Of a DNA stretch of 64,000 bases, positions 50,067-61,471 are shown one piece after another; position 1 is the stretch's first letter; each line of letters starts with the position of its first letter. Made by a program: the position numbers and the translations under genes. The stretch comes from Diploscapter coronatus (lineage: Eukaryota; Nematoda; Chromadorea; Rhabditida; Rhabditidae), in assembly GCA_964036155.1 (NCBI GenBank), contig OZ038423.1:930001-994000 (forward strand). Direction: 5' to 3'. The notes below the pieces were generated by a model that was not told the DNA's origin, ran no database searches, and worked only from the letters and a program-made list of their open reading frames with translations.

Positions 50067-50210
50067 TCGTTGATGCCGAAATCTGGGAGGTCGAAAATGA
50101 GGAGAGATAGAAGCGATTTTAAGGCCAGTCTCTACTCTTCGCTTTTCTAACCACTAAAAATAATCGTGCACCACTGTGCGCCTCTCCCAGATTTAGGCAT
50201 CAACAACATC
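50067..50210. repeat. Fold-back element C4
   Basis: Ends GTTGATGCCGAAATCTGGGA and TCCCAGATTTAGGCATCAAC. Almost the exact reverse complement of C3. It ends 6 bp from the stop codon of the lectin gene. Confidence 0.85.
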
Positions 50211-50215
50211 GACTT

Positions 50216-53007
50216 TCATAAACGTCTTACTCCTCCCAATCTTCCTCTTGGAGCTCTCATCGAGACGTCAGGATTCGGACTTCTCATCAGACCTCCACTA
50301 GGCTTGGAAGGCTCCTTGAACAAGCTTTCAGATGATGGTTGAGCCTTGGAGGATGGGGGCGCTGATCTTCAATGTTTTAAAAAGATGTGTTCCACTTTGA
50401 GAACAAATTACCGAACTTGCGATTTCTCAGATCTGGACGCAGGAACCATCGGCTGAACAATGATGGGTTGATCGTTCCTTGCTGGTCTAGATGCCTTTTG
50501 TGGAGGAGTGCTTGCAGGAAGAGGACTAATTTCAACAATTATGAAACACAAAGTTATTCAATAATTCTTACGAAACACTTCTTGCTCGTTTATTAGGTCT
50601 GACGGCCTCGGTTGGGGCCAACGCACTTCTTCTTGGTTGGTCAGAGCTCCTTGGTCGAACCTCTCTAGCTGGTCTTCTGCTTACAGGCGGCGGTGAGCTG
50701 ATGGATTGAGGATCTCTTGGTGGACTGCCGATTGCCGTGATCACATTAGCTGGACTTTTCTGCACCGGTGGGGCTCTTCGATGATGATGCACTGGTGGAA
50801 TCTCAGGCATTTCCGGCTTCGGATTGTGGACGAAGACGTATGGAGTAGACGCGATCACTGGAGCAATGAGTTCAGCATGGAAATCGCCAAGAGGAGCTAC
50901 GGACTCTACATCCGGGCTCTTCGACATCTCCCTCAACGAAATCTCGTCTGCGATATCGTCGTCTTCAGGTATGGGATTCCCTTGTTGACGAATCTTTGCA
51001 AGAGGCATGGGCTTGATAGTTATTCTCTTCTGAAATATTATGTCTTTCAAGAAACTTTCAAATTCTATATACTTGTTTCGGTAGTTGTTTCTTGAATCTC
51101 TTTGACACATCGTGAAAGGACGACTCATCAGTTTGGCATCATGAAATTTCAAGTTTCGTAACTTTTAAAAAGATTATTTTCATACCAACGTCTCTCGTCT
51201 CGGGCTTAATAGGCTGGGCCGCCTCAATGACTCGAATTTCTTTAGTGTGGAAGCCATAGACCTTCTCCGACTTCTTAGGTACCGTGATTATCAGTGGATC
51301 TGCCACCGATGGCACAGCTGCGGACACTGCTGGAGCCGGAGGCACCAAAGCCAGGCCTCTTGATTCAGGGCGGTACAAAACGTCTTCTACAATATACTCT
51401 GATTTCACATATAAGATCTGAAACGATACTTTTAATCTCTTTCATCTCAATGTTATGTTTTGGTTCTTCATCAATGATGGTCCTGTCAATCGTTTTGCTC
51501 TCAACCCTCGGAGGAGCGATAGGACGATGATTTTTGTCCATCGGAATTGGAACCACAGGAGGAATCGGGTGAACTTGTGGCATTCGGATAGGTCGTTTCT
51601 CAGCGTCCTTCTTTGCCTGTTCCTTCGGTCTACAGAACATGCACCGGTGCAAGCAACAATGACAGCAGCAGCACAGCAGAAGGAGTCCTGAAGCGATTTC
51701 TTTTGGAAAATAGAACAATTATTCGATACCCAAGAAGAGCAGCAAGCACGCAAGCAAGGCTCTCCAATCCACACACATTCCAAAGATGCTCCATTGATGT
51801 TCTAAACAGTCGGTTCTCGCTGGACATGGAGCAGTGGTCGTTCCAGCAGGGTTCTGTACTGATGTGGAGATCGTTAGGGCGATTGAAGATAGGGGTTGAT
51901 CAGGATCAGTCGACAAATCTGCAGTGATAGAGCTACCATTGCCCGAGGAGCCATCTCCTGGGTTGGGACCCGGGTTGGGGTCTGGATTAGGGTTTTTGCT
52001 ATCAGCTGTTGTATCTGTTGTTTCAGAAGAGTTCGTAGATCCAGAGGTGGGACTAGTAGTTCCAGTAGCAGGCTGATCGTTTTGAGTAATTGTGGATCCC
52101 GTTTCAGCAGACTGAGACGATTGCGTGTTTGTGACATTTGGATTTGAAATTGTGGTTATTGTGGTTTCGCTTGACGTCATCTCGAAGTTGATAGTAGATG
52201 TGGATCCAGTTGAGATTGAATTGTCAGAGCTCGAAGATGATACGTCTGTCATCAGCGACGTCGATGAAATGATCGTTGTCGAAAGAGCAGATGACGTGCA
52301 AGTCGCTAAAGAGTTGCAGTAGTCCGGTTGTTGAAGAGCTGAAATAATAATAATGTTTGAAGAAGAGAAAACAAAATCTTACGAATGTCACATAACGTCT
52401 TCGAGGACAGCAGGCACGAGTCGAAGATGTATTCTATGTCATTTGTGGATGTTTCCAGGAAGGCACAAGTCATATTTACGGTTGCGTTCTAATTCTTTTG
52501 TTGATATTTCAACGAAAATTGAATACACTTTACATTGGCCATTTTGATGAAGCTTGCAGAAGGATCCAGGAGACCATAGAAGGAGTTATCGGGGCACATC
52601 ACTGCATACCTACCAGTGTCAGCGTTCGCAGCGACGATTCCAGTCAGGACTGGGTCGGAGGTGGTCTGAAGCAAATGTCTCCAAAATTTAAAAACAAAAT
52701 AGCTGCTTACGGATTCGATATAATCCTTCAACGTCGATAAATCCTCGACAGTTTCTGGGTGAGCGATGTGACCCCCGTACTCTTGGCACGCTTCGTCAGC
52801 GTCCACCCAGCTGGATGCCATGGGAGTAACGATTTGAAAACAATGCAACGTGCTATCGGATGTGCTCATCAGGGAGACTCCATAGCAAGGGCACTCCGAT
52901 ACCACTACAATTATCTCTTCTGTTAATTAATCAAGTTAATCGAGCTAATTACCTCCATTCAGCCCCAAGTGAAGGAGCCAAAGAGCCAATGGAAGTCCCA
53001 TTGCCAT
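50216..53007 (-). CDS. Transmembrane C-type lectin-like protein with mucin-like stalk and long cytoplasmic tail
   Basis: Ten exons: 52953-53007, 52711-52904, 52534-52665, 52383-52488, 51730-52338, 51430-51687, about 51190-51386, about 50572-51029, 50412-50525, 50216-50366; about 757 aa. The junction between the seventh and eighth exons is the only ambiguous one (donor 51186 or 51190). Signal peptide MAMGLPLALWLLHLGLNGG; a divergent C-type lectin-like domain (about 22-162) with CFQIVTP, WVDADEACQEYGGHIAHPE and several paired Cys, but no EPN/WND calcium-sugar motif. Then a Ser/Thr-rich stalk (about 180-340) containing PNPDPNPGPNPGDG, a membrane span (about 356-374, LLACLLLFLGLLLL), a run CCCCHCCLHRCMFC likely palmitoylated, and a proline/basic-rich tail of some 370 residues. 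Orientation is type I. Ligand and partner unknown. It is divergently arranged with the G alpha gene, 968 bp apart. Confidence 0.85.
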
Positions 53008-53975
53008 TAAAGAGCCACCCAAAATGAATAGAGTGGGTTTTGAATTTTCGCTTTTTGTCAGTTCGGATTTATGTTGGATTTCTGAGATTCATATTATTCG
53101 AATACCGGTATCCAGGCAATTCGCCAGGCAACCCGCCTCCCATCTTTCGACTTTTGATGCGATTTCAAAATTTCAAGATTTATTGCTCTCATTTATCCTC
53201 GTCTACAGAAAAATCCTGGAAAAGTTGAAGGCACGTGCAGAAAACGGCGAAATAGTTTGCTGTGCTAGAAAAAAACAAATTCAAAGATTGCTCGTTTGTT
53301 TTTTCTTCGGCCGAAATTTTGCGCCAGTAGTGCTCTTGAATCCACCCTCGTTGTGCTTTGTAGGCCAGGCAGTTTTCTCTCTGTCTCGAGACAGGTGATT
53401 ATTTGCCGCTGATTATTGCGTAATTAGATTGGAGGGAAATAGCGGGGCTTTTGCAGAGGCGGAAAAGATTTTTCTGAAGTCGGGGCAGATGGAAAGGTGT
53501 TGGGGTGCGGAGAGGGAGAATATTGTGAAATTCAAAGATAGACGAAGAAAACCCCGTCTATTAGTCTGTATCTTTATGTGTGATTTCTAGCAACTCCTTT
53601 TATTTCCTATCGCATTTCTTCACGATGTAGCATTTTCCGCGCTTATCCTTCTCGAGGCAGCACAATTTCCTTATATGCCAGTGCACAAATCTCCAATTCT
53701 CTCGGTGCTCTCGAATTTTCTGCGATATTTCCTTATCTTTCGATAACCACTTTGTAGCCCCACACACACACACACACCTACAATTTCATCCGAATAGCTA
53801 TTCCTTGATTTTTCGCGCCCGACTCTTGCAATTTTCAGCCGCTCATATTTGGCACGCAAACAGCTCCTCCCGCTTGTCTTTCAGCACGATTTCTCGAGAA
53901 CAGTGTCCTAAAAATGACCGATTTTTGAAGTTGATCCAAGAATTGCAATAATTTTCTCGGCAAATTTCATGGAGC
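53008..53975. other. Divergent promoter region between the lectin and G alpha genes
   Basis: Start codons of the two genes point away from each other. The region contains a (CA)n run at 53761-53778 and purine-rich patches. The 124-codon open frame at 53024-53398 has no family similarity and is not called. Confidence 0.5.
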
Positions 53976-55893
53976 ATGGGTGCTGGTGGTCTGAGAAGTG
54001 CAAAAACTTCGCCTGGTGTGAGTTTTTTTTCTTTTTTAATTTTTAAAGTCGTTATTTTCGACCAAAATAAAAGTTTTCAGGAACGAGCCTCGAGTAGTAA
54101 ATCAAAAGCTATCGATCGCGCTCTGTCTAAGGAAGCTCAAGAGAACATGAAGAAGTTCAAGATCTTGCTACTGGGTCTATAAAATGCGTTATTTTGTTAT
54201 TTGTTTTCGTTTAATTTAATTTAGGTGGAAGCGGGTGTGGGAAAACGACGATATTTAAGCAAATGCGAATTCTCCACCTGAACGGGTTTTCCAAGGACGA
54301 TTCCTTGGCCTATATTTCCGTGGTTCATTCGAACTCGATTGAAGCTCTAAGCCAACTTATCGAAGCTTGTACGCTGTATGATTTTGGGCATGATATATCT
54401 GTCAAGGTATTTCAATTACCTTATATATGAACTATAATAAAAAAAAATATAAAAGATATCGATCTTCAGGAAGATATCATTCGGTTCGATAAGTTTAAAT
54501 CGGAGATCACCGATATTGAAACCGTACTGATACCTTTGAATATTGGAAGGGCTATGGGACGTATTTGGGGAAGTCCTTCTTTGCAACAAGTTTATATGAG
54601 GCGATTCGAGTTTCAATTATTGGATTCCGCGAAATAGTAGGTTCAAATATGTCTTCCTACCAAAGTTAGAATTAGCCTCTTGAATTCCGCACCCACTTTT
54701 TTCGTTTCTCTTACCTTCCTTCCCTACTATCCTCCCAAAAAGTGGGTGTGGGATACAAAGTCATTAAAATTTGCAGCTTTCTTGACGATCTAAATCGCTT
54801 AATAGAGGATAACTATGTACCGACGACGCAAGACATTTTGCAGTGTCGATTTCGAACAACTGGCATTACAGAGATTACTTTTACCCACAAGAAGGTGGAC
54901 TTTAGGTTAGTATATCAGTAAAATTAGCGCATAAATATTACGAAAACGTCGATATTTTTGTCAATAATAATTTTACCGTTTCTAGCCGACCCCCACCTAG
55001 TGGGGAATAATAAGGCTAGGAAGAAAGAAATAATAATAATAATTTCACCATTTTCGAATGGTCGACGTTGGGGGCCAAAGGAACGAGAGAGGGAAATGGA
55101 TTCGTTGTTTCGAAGGCATTGACATGATCCTATTCATCGTCGCGGTTTCTGACTATGACCAACTAGACCCAGAAGACCCGAAATTTGTAAAACCTGTCAA
55201 TAAAATCTGGTTTATTTCAATTTTAGACCATTTTTTTTAGAATCGTCTGAAACAAAATTACGAAATATTTAAAGCCGTCGTTCAAAGCGACATTTTCCGT
55301 CATGCCTCGATAGTGCTGTTCCTGAACAAGTATGATATATTCAAGGAAAAGCTGCATTCATCACCGCTGTCGAAATGCTGGAAGAGTTATGCTGGTATGT
55401 GAATTGTATTGATTTTGAAAAGTAGTTATACAATTATCGCTGTTACATGTAAAATGGGATAGTATCATGTAATAATGATCGAGTTTCATTAGAATGGAAA
55501 CATTTAGAGCAAGAAAATCAAATAAAACCAGAAAACACTTGCATTGGATAGAAATCTAAATCTTCTTGCACACTATTTCGTATGCAGCGATGTGTAACTA
55601 CTTTTCCAAGTCATTTGATTTTGAGGAAACCTGAGTTTTTCTCGACACATTTTGAGAATATAGGTGACAATAGCGAGGAGAATGCGAGAAAATTCGTGGA
55701 ACGGCAGTTCGAAAGGTGCATAAAGGACAAGACCAAGTTCTATCATTTCGCCACCACGGCTACCGACACGAAGAATATTGAATACGTAAATTTCTTCAAC
55801 CTTTTCGATCTTAAATTAAAATTTTAGGTTTTTGGCTCCGCAATTTCGCATATCGTTAGTGAAAATCTACGCTCGACGGGTTTGCATGAGTAA
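53976..55893 (+). CDS. Heterotrimeric G protein alpha subunit, divergent
   Basis: Nine exons: 53976-54017, 54081-54174, 54225-54406, 54470-54636, 54777-54905, 55057-55186, 55241-55394, 55664-55785, 55828-55893; 361 aa, close to the usual 350-360. GTPase that relays receptor signals at the membrane; MGAGG allows N-myristoylation, while the usual Cys at position 3 is absent. Motifs: phosphate loop G46-GSGCGKTT (canonical GAGESGKST; K52 kept, the conserved Glu replaced by Gly49), switch I CRFRTTG with catalytic R186 and T189, switch II DVGGQ with Gln212, base-specifying NKYD (277-280) and TTATDT (330-335). The tail ends [10 protein letters not shown], with no terminal Cys for pertussis toxin ADP-ribosylation. 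It fits the nematode-specific gpa expansion rather than Gi/o, Gq, Gs or G12. The acceptor of exon 6 reads TTTTCG|A instead of TTTTCAG, see findings. Introns 4 and 7 contain B4 and I2. Confidence 0.9.
54675..54761. repeat. Fold-back element B4 in G alpha intron 4
   Basis: CTTGAATTCCGCACCCACTT pairs with AAGTGGGTGTGGGATACAAAG. It ends about 15 bp before the exon-5 acceptor. Confidence 0.8.
55417..55608. repeat. Fold-back element I2 in G alpha intron 7
   Basis: AAAAGTAGTTATACAATTATCGC at the left pairs with GCAGCGATGTGTAACTACTTTT at the right (arms shown in part), with ACTATTTCG in the right arm. Related to I1 and I3. Confidence 0.65.
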
Positions 55894-57419
55894 CTTCATT
55901 AGGCAACTTGGAAATCGCAAAACCACGAAACACGAGACATTAAGAAATAGTGTGAGAAAAGAAAGCCTATCATTCTCCGTGCTCTACCCTAGCCCTATAC
56001 TATTATTATTTCGCGCTATGTCTCGTGGCTTCCAAATAGCTCATTTCACTAAACTTTCTATTATTTATTAGCAAAAATTTACGGGTATTCAAAGTATTGC
56101 TTCATTGCAAGTAAAGTTTATTTTAAATGAAGATAGTTGATAAGGATGATAAGTAAATATTTCAGGAACCTTTCAAATATTTTATAAATATATGTTTTTT
56201 CATATTCGAAAATGTTTGAACTGTGCACTATCAGCTTTGCATTCTGCATTTGATTGACACACTTTCACCGCAACATTTGCGCCTTTATTTGCTAAACTTT
56301 GGCAGAGTCAAAATATGCGATTAATCGTAAATTTCAGCGTGTTCAGGGCACGTAAAAACTCACAATGTTCGTCTCTCGTTTTTATGGCAGACATTCGACT
56401 TTAAAAGGTTGGAATGGAAGTCAGAAATATCATTTTAGTTTGTTCTCTTGAACTTCATGAACCTTCAGTATTTTGAAATTTCATTCTCATATTATATTGC
56501 ATGCCTAATTTAGGGAAAACGTTATTTCTATAAAATTCAATATTTGCATGAACTATGTTTTATATATTATTATTTTTCAATATATTAGTTCAAACTTTCA
56601 GAAGCAATCGGATTAAAATTTTTATTGCCTCGATAAAAATCAAATCCATGTGCGGTTTATTTGCCTTGCCCATTACACAAAGACCCACGACTAAGTAGCA
56701 GCCATTTTATCATTTGAATGTAAGAAAAAAGAATGGACACTCACATTTCTATATCATGAACCATATGGTGTGTCCAGTATATAATGCTATTTATATAAAG
56801 AATATAAGTATTAAGTGGCTCATATCTTAAGATCAAATAATCTGAGATCATTTTAAATTCCACGCAAGCTTTCATATATATATTTGATATGAGAAATCTC
56901 TGAATTTTCGCGAATTTTCTTATGAAGATTCGAAAATACCGCGTCACTTTCATAGGCTAAAAGAAAAAGTGGTGATTCTTCAAAATTCTTGATATCAAGT
57001 GTTTAGGCGGTGGTGAATCGAAAGTTTCATTTATTCTGCCAATATTTTTCATCATATTTCTTCGCAAAATTCTTCACACTTGTTCAGTTTTATAGAATGG
57101 ATAGAAAGTCGTTCCCTAACGTAGTGATTTTTCACTTTTAGCTCTTAAATTCTCCTTTCCTTAGCGTTATTTCGCGTCTTATAGCAACGTCTCTAGATCT
57201 CTTCGATTTAAGTGCTATTTCAGCGATTCCTCGCATTTCATACAACGACCAAGTTTTCGTAGTTCGCCGTTTCAAGGTAGAGTGTGGACTCGGTTAGATA
57301 GGGAGAACACTATCATCAACCTTATCAAATTATCAACCTAACTTTTTCCCCCACCTAATTTCGACGGGGCGCCATTCTTTAAACCGATTTTTCGCCATAA
57401 TCAAAGACCTACTTTAATC
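55894..57419. other. Intergenic spacer between G alpha and hexosaminidase genes
   Basis: After element A5 the sequence is AT-rich with no exon recognised. Both flanking genes are on the plus strand, but 1.5 kb spacing argues against an operon. Confidence 0.5.
55904..56042. repeat. Fold-back element A5 just past the G alpha stop
   Basis: Ends CAACTTGGAAATCGCAAAAC and GTCTCGTGGCTTCCAAATAGC, core AAGAAATAGTGTGAGAAAAG. Begins about 10 bp after the TAA, so it lies in the 3' UTR. Confidence 0.8.
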
Positions 57420-60400
57420 ATGGCTAGTTCCAATTTTAATAGGATATTTTTGCTATTATTCTTGTTATTTTATTCTATAGATGCTACATTTAAGAGTACC
57501 ATCGTCCATTTTGATATGAAAGGTGTGTTTAAATATTTTAACCTTTTGAATTAGATTTTAGGCGCTCCAGTCAAGGTTCCATACTTCAAGCAACTACTGG
57601 AGTTGATACGAGACTTGGGAGCGACAGGGGCGCTTTTCGAGTGGGAGGTATAGTAGACACTTGATTTTTCATATAACTTCTTTTATATATATAGTTTTTA
57701 ATACATCGCTTTTTCATGATATATGATTTTAGGACATGTTTCCTTTCGAAGGTCAACTAGCGGATGTGCGCAACGGTTTTGCCTACAGCAAAAATGACGT
57801 CTTAGAGATCCTAAGTCAGTAAGTTAATTTCGATTTTCGTACAAATCATATATTAAACAATTAACATAAAATAGTACTGGAATGTTTAATAATTTTCCAA
57901 ATACACAAATTTCTTTAACTCGTGCAATACTAGTTGTACTAATAGCGATATGGCATTCTGAAAATAACAAGAGACATCAATTTGCAATAAATCTTCCCCG
58001 ATCCTATTTTACACGATTCGCATATGTGTTGTTGTTGTCATGTATTCCCCAGAAATCCACGAAAACAAAATATGTAACAAATCGATATATGAAAAGTGAT
58101 ATAAGCGTTTAGACACACGCGCGAATATACTCACATAATGAGATAGTGTATATTTTCAAGAGCATGCTCTCTCGAAAAGACATTATCTCGTTGTGCGTGT
58201 ACACGCGTGCGCGTCTAAACATTTACAGTCCTGTGCATGAGAGATAATTTTAGCGCCAACACTTTGGGCCTAACTGCGATACCACTGGTTCAAACACTCG
58301 GGCATATGGAGTGGATTTTGAAGACCCAGAAATTTTCGAGGTTTCGCGAAGACTCGAGATATCCAATGGTAAAATTCAAATTTGTAAAGTATTGCAAAAC
58401 AATGGATCGTTTTAGGTAACTTGCATAGGGAATGCTGAAGCCGTAGAGCTGATCTTGGACTCGTTGAATCAAGTACGAAATATGTAATTTAGAAAAGTAG
58501 CAACGACAATAATCTAGTAACTAAATTAATGCAAATACTAGGTTAACACATATTTGTTTTCACACTAATGCGTTATTGCGTTGCTACAGTTGCCACCTTT
58601 TCAGGTTGCTTCTGAAATATTTCAGTTTTCAAAAATATTGATTTTTCCAGGTGCTTGAACTCCACTCCAAGTTTCCCATGCCTTACGTTCATATTGGTGC
58701 GGATGAGGTCTTCCAGGTTCGAAATATCAAGTCATTTTGGGCCTCGTTAACGTTAGTTGCAATGCAACTATAGCGTCTGGACGAGTCCTTTTTGTGTGTT
58801 ATTTTCAAGTAGATTTTCTAGATCGGCGTGTGTGAAGCAGATAAGTACATTTTGCCGATAAAATATGGAAATGACACGAAAAAAATGATGTTCGATCATT
58901 TAAAAAACGTCGCGATCAACGTTACGATGAAATACGGGAATACCAAGGTTTCTTGAGTCATAGCTATTAACACAATTTCGTTGTTTTTTTATGAATCTAA
59001 AAAATTATTGATTTTGTGGGTTTAAAAATCAATTTTTTGTGGATTAAAAGGCTCACAGTAGTTATCGTTCTCTTTTCTGAGAAATAGTATGGAGAAGCGA
59101 AACAAGGGTGGTAACTACAAGGTGCCGATTAAAATAATCCTAAATCTTGGTGGTTAGAAATCATTTTGTTCAGGTTCTAGCCTGGTTCGATCTCTTTAAA
59201 GGTGTCGATTCGGAGTTGATCCAGTCTTTCGATCTCGGAAAGCTCATAATTCCTGTGGTCTGGAAATACACACCAGAATTGGATCCGGTAGGGAAAATAT
59301 GGAGTTTGATTAGAAGAAAATTGAAGACACCCCACAAATTTATTCGTTCAAATTTTCCACAAAATTTACTTTTTCTGAATGACTCGTTTTTACAATTTAT
59401 ATATTGATTATGGAAAATTCAGTATTTGCCCAGAAAAATGTGGATTGATTTATCGCGTTCGTTCCCAGAGGTGTGGGGTGGAAGCGCGTTCAAAGGTAAC
59501 ATCTCGGAGAGAATAAAGGTGGTTAATTTTTGTTGAAATAAGGGGCCGACGGCTCGAACCAAATTTGGAACCGAATCAAGCCCTATCTTCAGAACAACAA
59601 AGAATGGTTAGTCGATTATTATCTTTAATAAAACATTTTTAAAAATAGCACAAGTACAGCGCACTCTTGCAAGTTGATTTTGAAGTATTGTATGATGCTT
59701 ACAACGTACTCGTCGAGTAGATCGCATTAGTTTGAAGATAAAATAAGCATAATTAGCTTTTTCGAGTTGAATCGAGTGTTAATCGATAGTTATCATCTTA
59801 TTTAAGGCATACTAATCAGTGTTCGCGTTAGTTTTTCCTTCTCAGTAGTCAAATTTGTAACGTTCCGAGAGGGCATTTTAACGTGAATTCGAAAAAGTGC
59901 ACTTCTAAGCGTGAATGAATTGCGTGAATGGCTGTGCGTCATGTTTTGACCACTCTAAAAACAAAGCAAAATGCGGACATTTTGTTGGGAAGGCAAGAGG
60001 GGGACAATTGAGAGTGAAAATGAAAGGACGCGCGCAATACGACGTCTAGAAGACGTTCTTCGGCATGTAATAAATCATAAATCGAAGAAAAATGCAAACG
60101 ATTTCGATTCAAAGTTTAAGAAAAATGGGCGAAAAATATGATTGTGATCATAAATGAGGAGAAAAATGAACAGAAATGCTATTTCGGCTATAAATGAACA
60201 TGAAAATCAACTCTTGCAGCATTTAAGCTAAGATTTTCAAGAAAGTTTGTTTAAATATAAGTTTAGACGATGATCTTTAAAATACGCTAATTTTATCGAT
60301 TTAGGTTCATGCAATACCTCAAATACTCGGAATATTTCACCGACTTTCATGGAATCATCCTCACCGGGTGGCAAAGGTGTTTTCGTTTTTGTTGAACAAT

Positions 60401-61235
60401 TTAAAAACTTGAAGATTTCAAAGATACGACCATTTTGCGGGACTTTGCGAATTATGGCCGACATCCATTACTTCACTGGCATTGAACATCAAAATTGTCA
60501 ACAATTTTATATTATCAGGTTCAATATTTGATCACTCGAATTTTTTTTTGTAAAAAACACTTTTAGAAGCGGATGAACTATTGATCTTAAAGGTCCTCCA
60601 ATGCCCGGGAACCACAACTTTAAAGAATCTGATTTCGAATACCGATAATTGTCATTTTCCAGGTAAATTTCGAAAATACAACAAAAAAAATCAATAATTT
60701 CGAAACTTAGGCTACAAAGTAAGGGACGCAGTGAAGCAATTTATCACAATAAAGGCCTTCTTCGATAACTCGTCGTGGATTCATAATCGGTTGTTTTTAT
60801 TCAATTAAAATTTTATTTTATTATTGGAATATTTTAGCGAATTCGGCTGGTTACGCAATTCCCATATGAAGCTAAATGCGAGCAATCCATATTATATCGA
60901 TGCGGTTGGGGGCGCTTACAATCGAACTATCATTCAGCTTAATAAAAATATGGCTAATTTAAAGTACTCCATATATCTAATTAAGTTTCTATTTTACCTT
61001 TTCAGAAAATCGATGAATGATGTTTATTTTCGAGATGTAGCGATCGAATTTATCACTGATAATGTTATGCCTTTCTACGAGGATTTAAAACGACGGTATG
61101 TGTGTTAACAGATACGAAATTTTATTGAAATTTTTTTCAAAATTCAGCTTACAAAGCGTACAAAATATCGACCAAGTAAAAACGTACGAGCCTAGGCCCT
61201 GGTTCGGAAATGAAATAACGATTTCGGACGGCTGA
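57420..61235 (+). CDS. GH20 hexosaminidase, HEXD/HEXDC type
   Basis: Seventeen exons with closed phases: 57420-57522, 57562-57647, 57733-57818, 58254-58368, 58416-58472, 58651-58716, 58822-58947, 59174-59287, 59423-59495, 59543-59606, 60305-60376, 60424-60518, 60567-60662, 60711-60789, 60838-60963, 61006-61095, 61148-61235; 511 aa. Glycoside hydrolase family 20 enzymes remove terminal beta-GlcNAc/GalNAc by substrate-assisted catalysis. Recognised by VHFDMKGAPVKVPYF, the FEWEDMFPFEG block, IPLVQTLGHMEW, the catalytic pair in HIGADEVF (D167, E168), [31 protein letters not shown] and a helical C-terminal part. These match the HEXD subgroup rather than the lysosomal HEXA/B subgroup. Unlike cytosolic vertebrate HEXD it starts with a hydrophobic segment (IFLLLFLLFYSIDA), a signal peptide or signal anchor, as in nematode hex-2 to hex-5. 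B5 lies in the 3' UTR before an AATAAA at 61466. Confidence 0.92.
58105..58222. repeat. Fold-back element H3 in hexosaminidase intron 3
   Basis: Ends GTTTAGACACACGCGCG and CGCGTGCGCGTCTAAAC; inner AATGAGATAGTGTATATTTT pairs with GACATTATCTCGTTG. Confidence 0.8.
58741..58788. repeat. Deleted family D remnant D3
   Basis: Only the outer ends remain: ACGTTAGTTGCAATGCAACT joined directly to GCGTCTGGACGAGTCC. Sits in hexosaminidase intron 6. Confidence 0.65.
59054..59123. repeat. Small fold-back element N in hexosaminidase intron 7
   Basis: GTAGTTATCGTTCTCTTTTC pairs imperfectly with GCGAAACAAGGGTGGTAACTAC (partly shown) around GAGAAATAGTATGGAGAAG. Confidence 0.5.
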
Positions 61236-61312
61236 CAATTGAAATTTGAGGAAATCCGTAGATTTTAGACGTAAATTGCGTTTTTGTAAATGTTGTTTTT
61301 TTTATCGTTGAG

Positions 61313-61414
61313 AGGGACCTTTTGTATTCCACACCTACTTTTTGAGGAGAGAGTAGTGGAGAGAGGTAGGGGAAAAGAAAAAGTGGGTGTGGGTGTGGAA
61401 TACAGGAGGCCGTT
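61313..61414. repeat. Fold-back element B5 in the hexosaminidase 3' UTR
   Basis: CCTTTTGTATTCCACACC pairs with GGGTGTGGAATACAGGAGG. Flanked by GTTGAGAG on both sides, a likely target-site duplication. Confidence 0.85.
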
Positions 61415-61465
61415 GAGAGTGTATGGCACTTGTGAAAAGCTTTAACTTATTTTTTCAATTAAAAG

Positions 61466-61471
61466 AATAAA
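61466..61471 (+). terminator. Candidate poly(A) signal of the hexosaminidase gene
   Basis: AATAAA 231 nt after the stop, downstream of element B5. If used, the B5 hairpin is part of the mRNA. Confidence 0.35.

Larger units (their letters stand above)
48141..50215. other. Spacer between the neuropeptide gene and the C-type lectin gene
   Basis: Likely holds the neuropeptide promoter (48180-48600), fold-back element E2, AT-rich sequence to 49700, an unassigned open block at 49715-50044 (separate entry), and fold-back element C4 next to the lectin stop codon. Confidence 0.45.

Noticed and set aside
50706..51095. 129-codon plus-strand frame
   Set aside because: Antisense shadow of the lectin cytoplasmic-tail exon, whose phases join neighbouring exons on the minus strand.
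51896..52322. Plus-strand frames across the lectin stalk
   Set aside because: Mirror frames of the low-complexity Ser/Thr/Pro-coding exon at 51730-52338 on the minus strand.
53024..53398. 124-codon frame in the lectin/G alpha promoter region
   Set aside because: No domain, no splice context, and it starts within 20 bp of the lectin start codon on the other strand.
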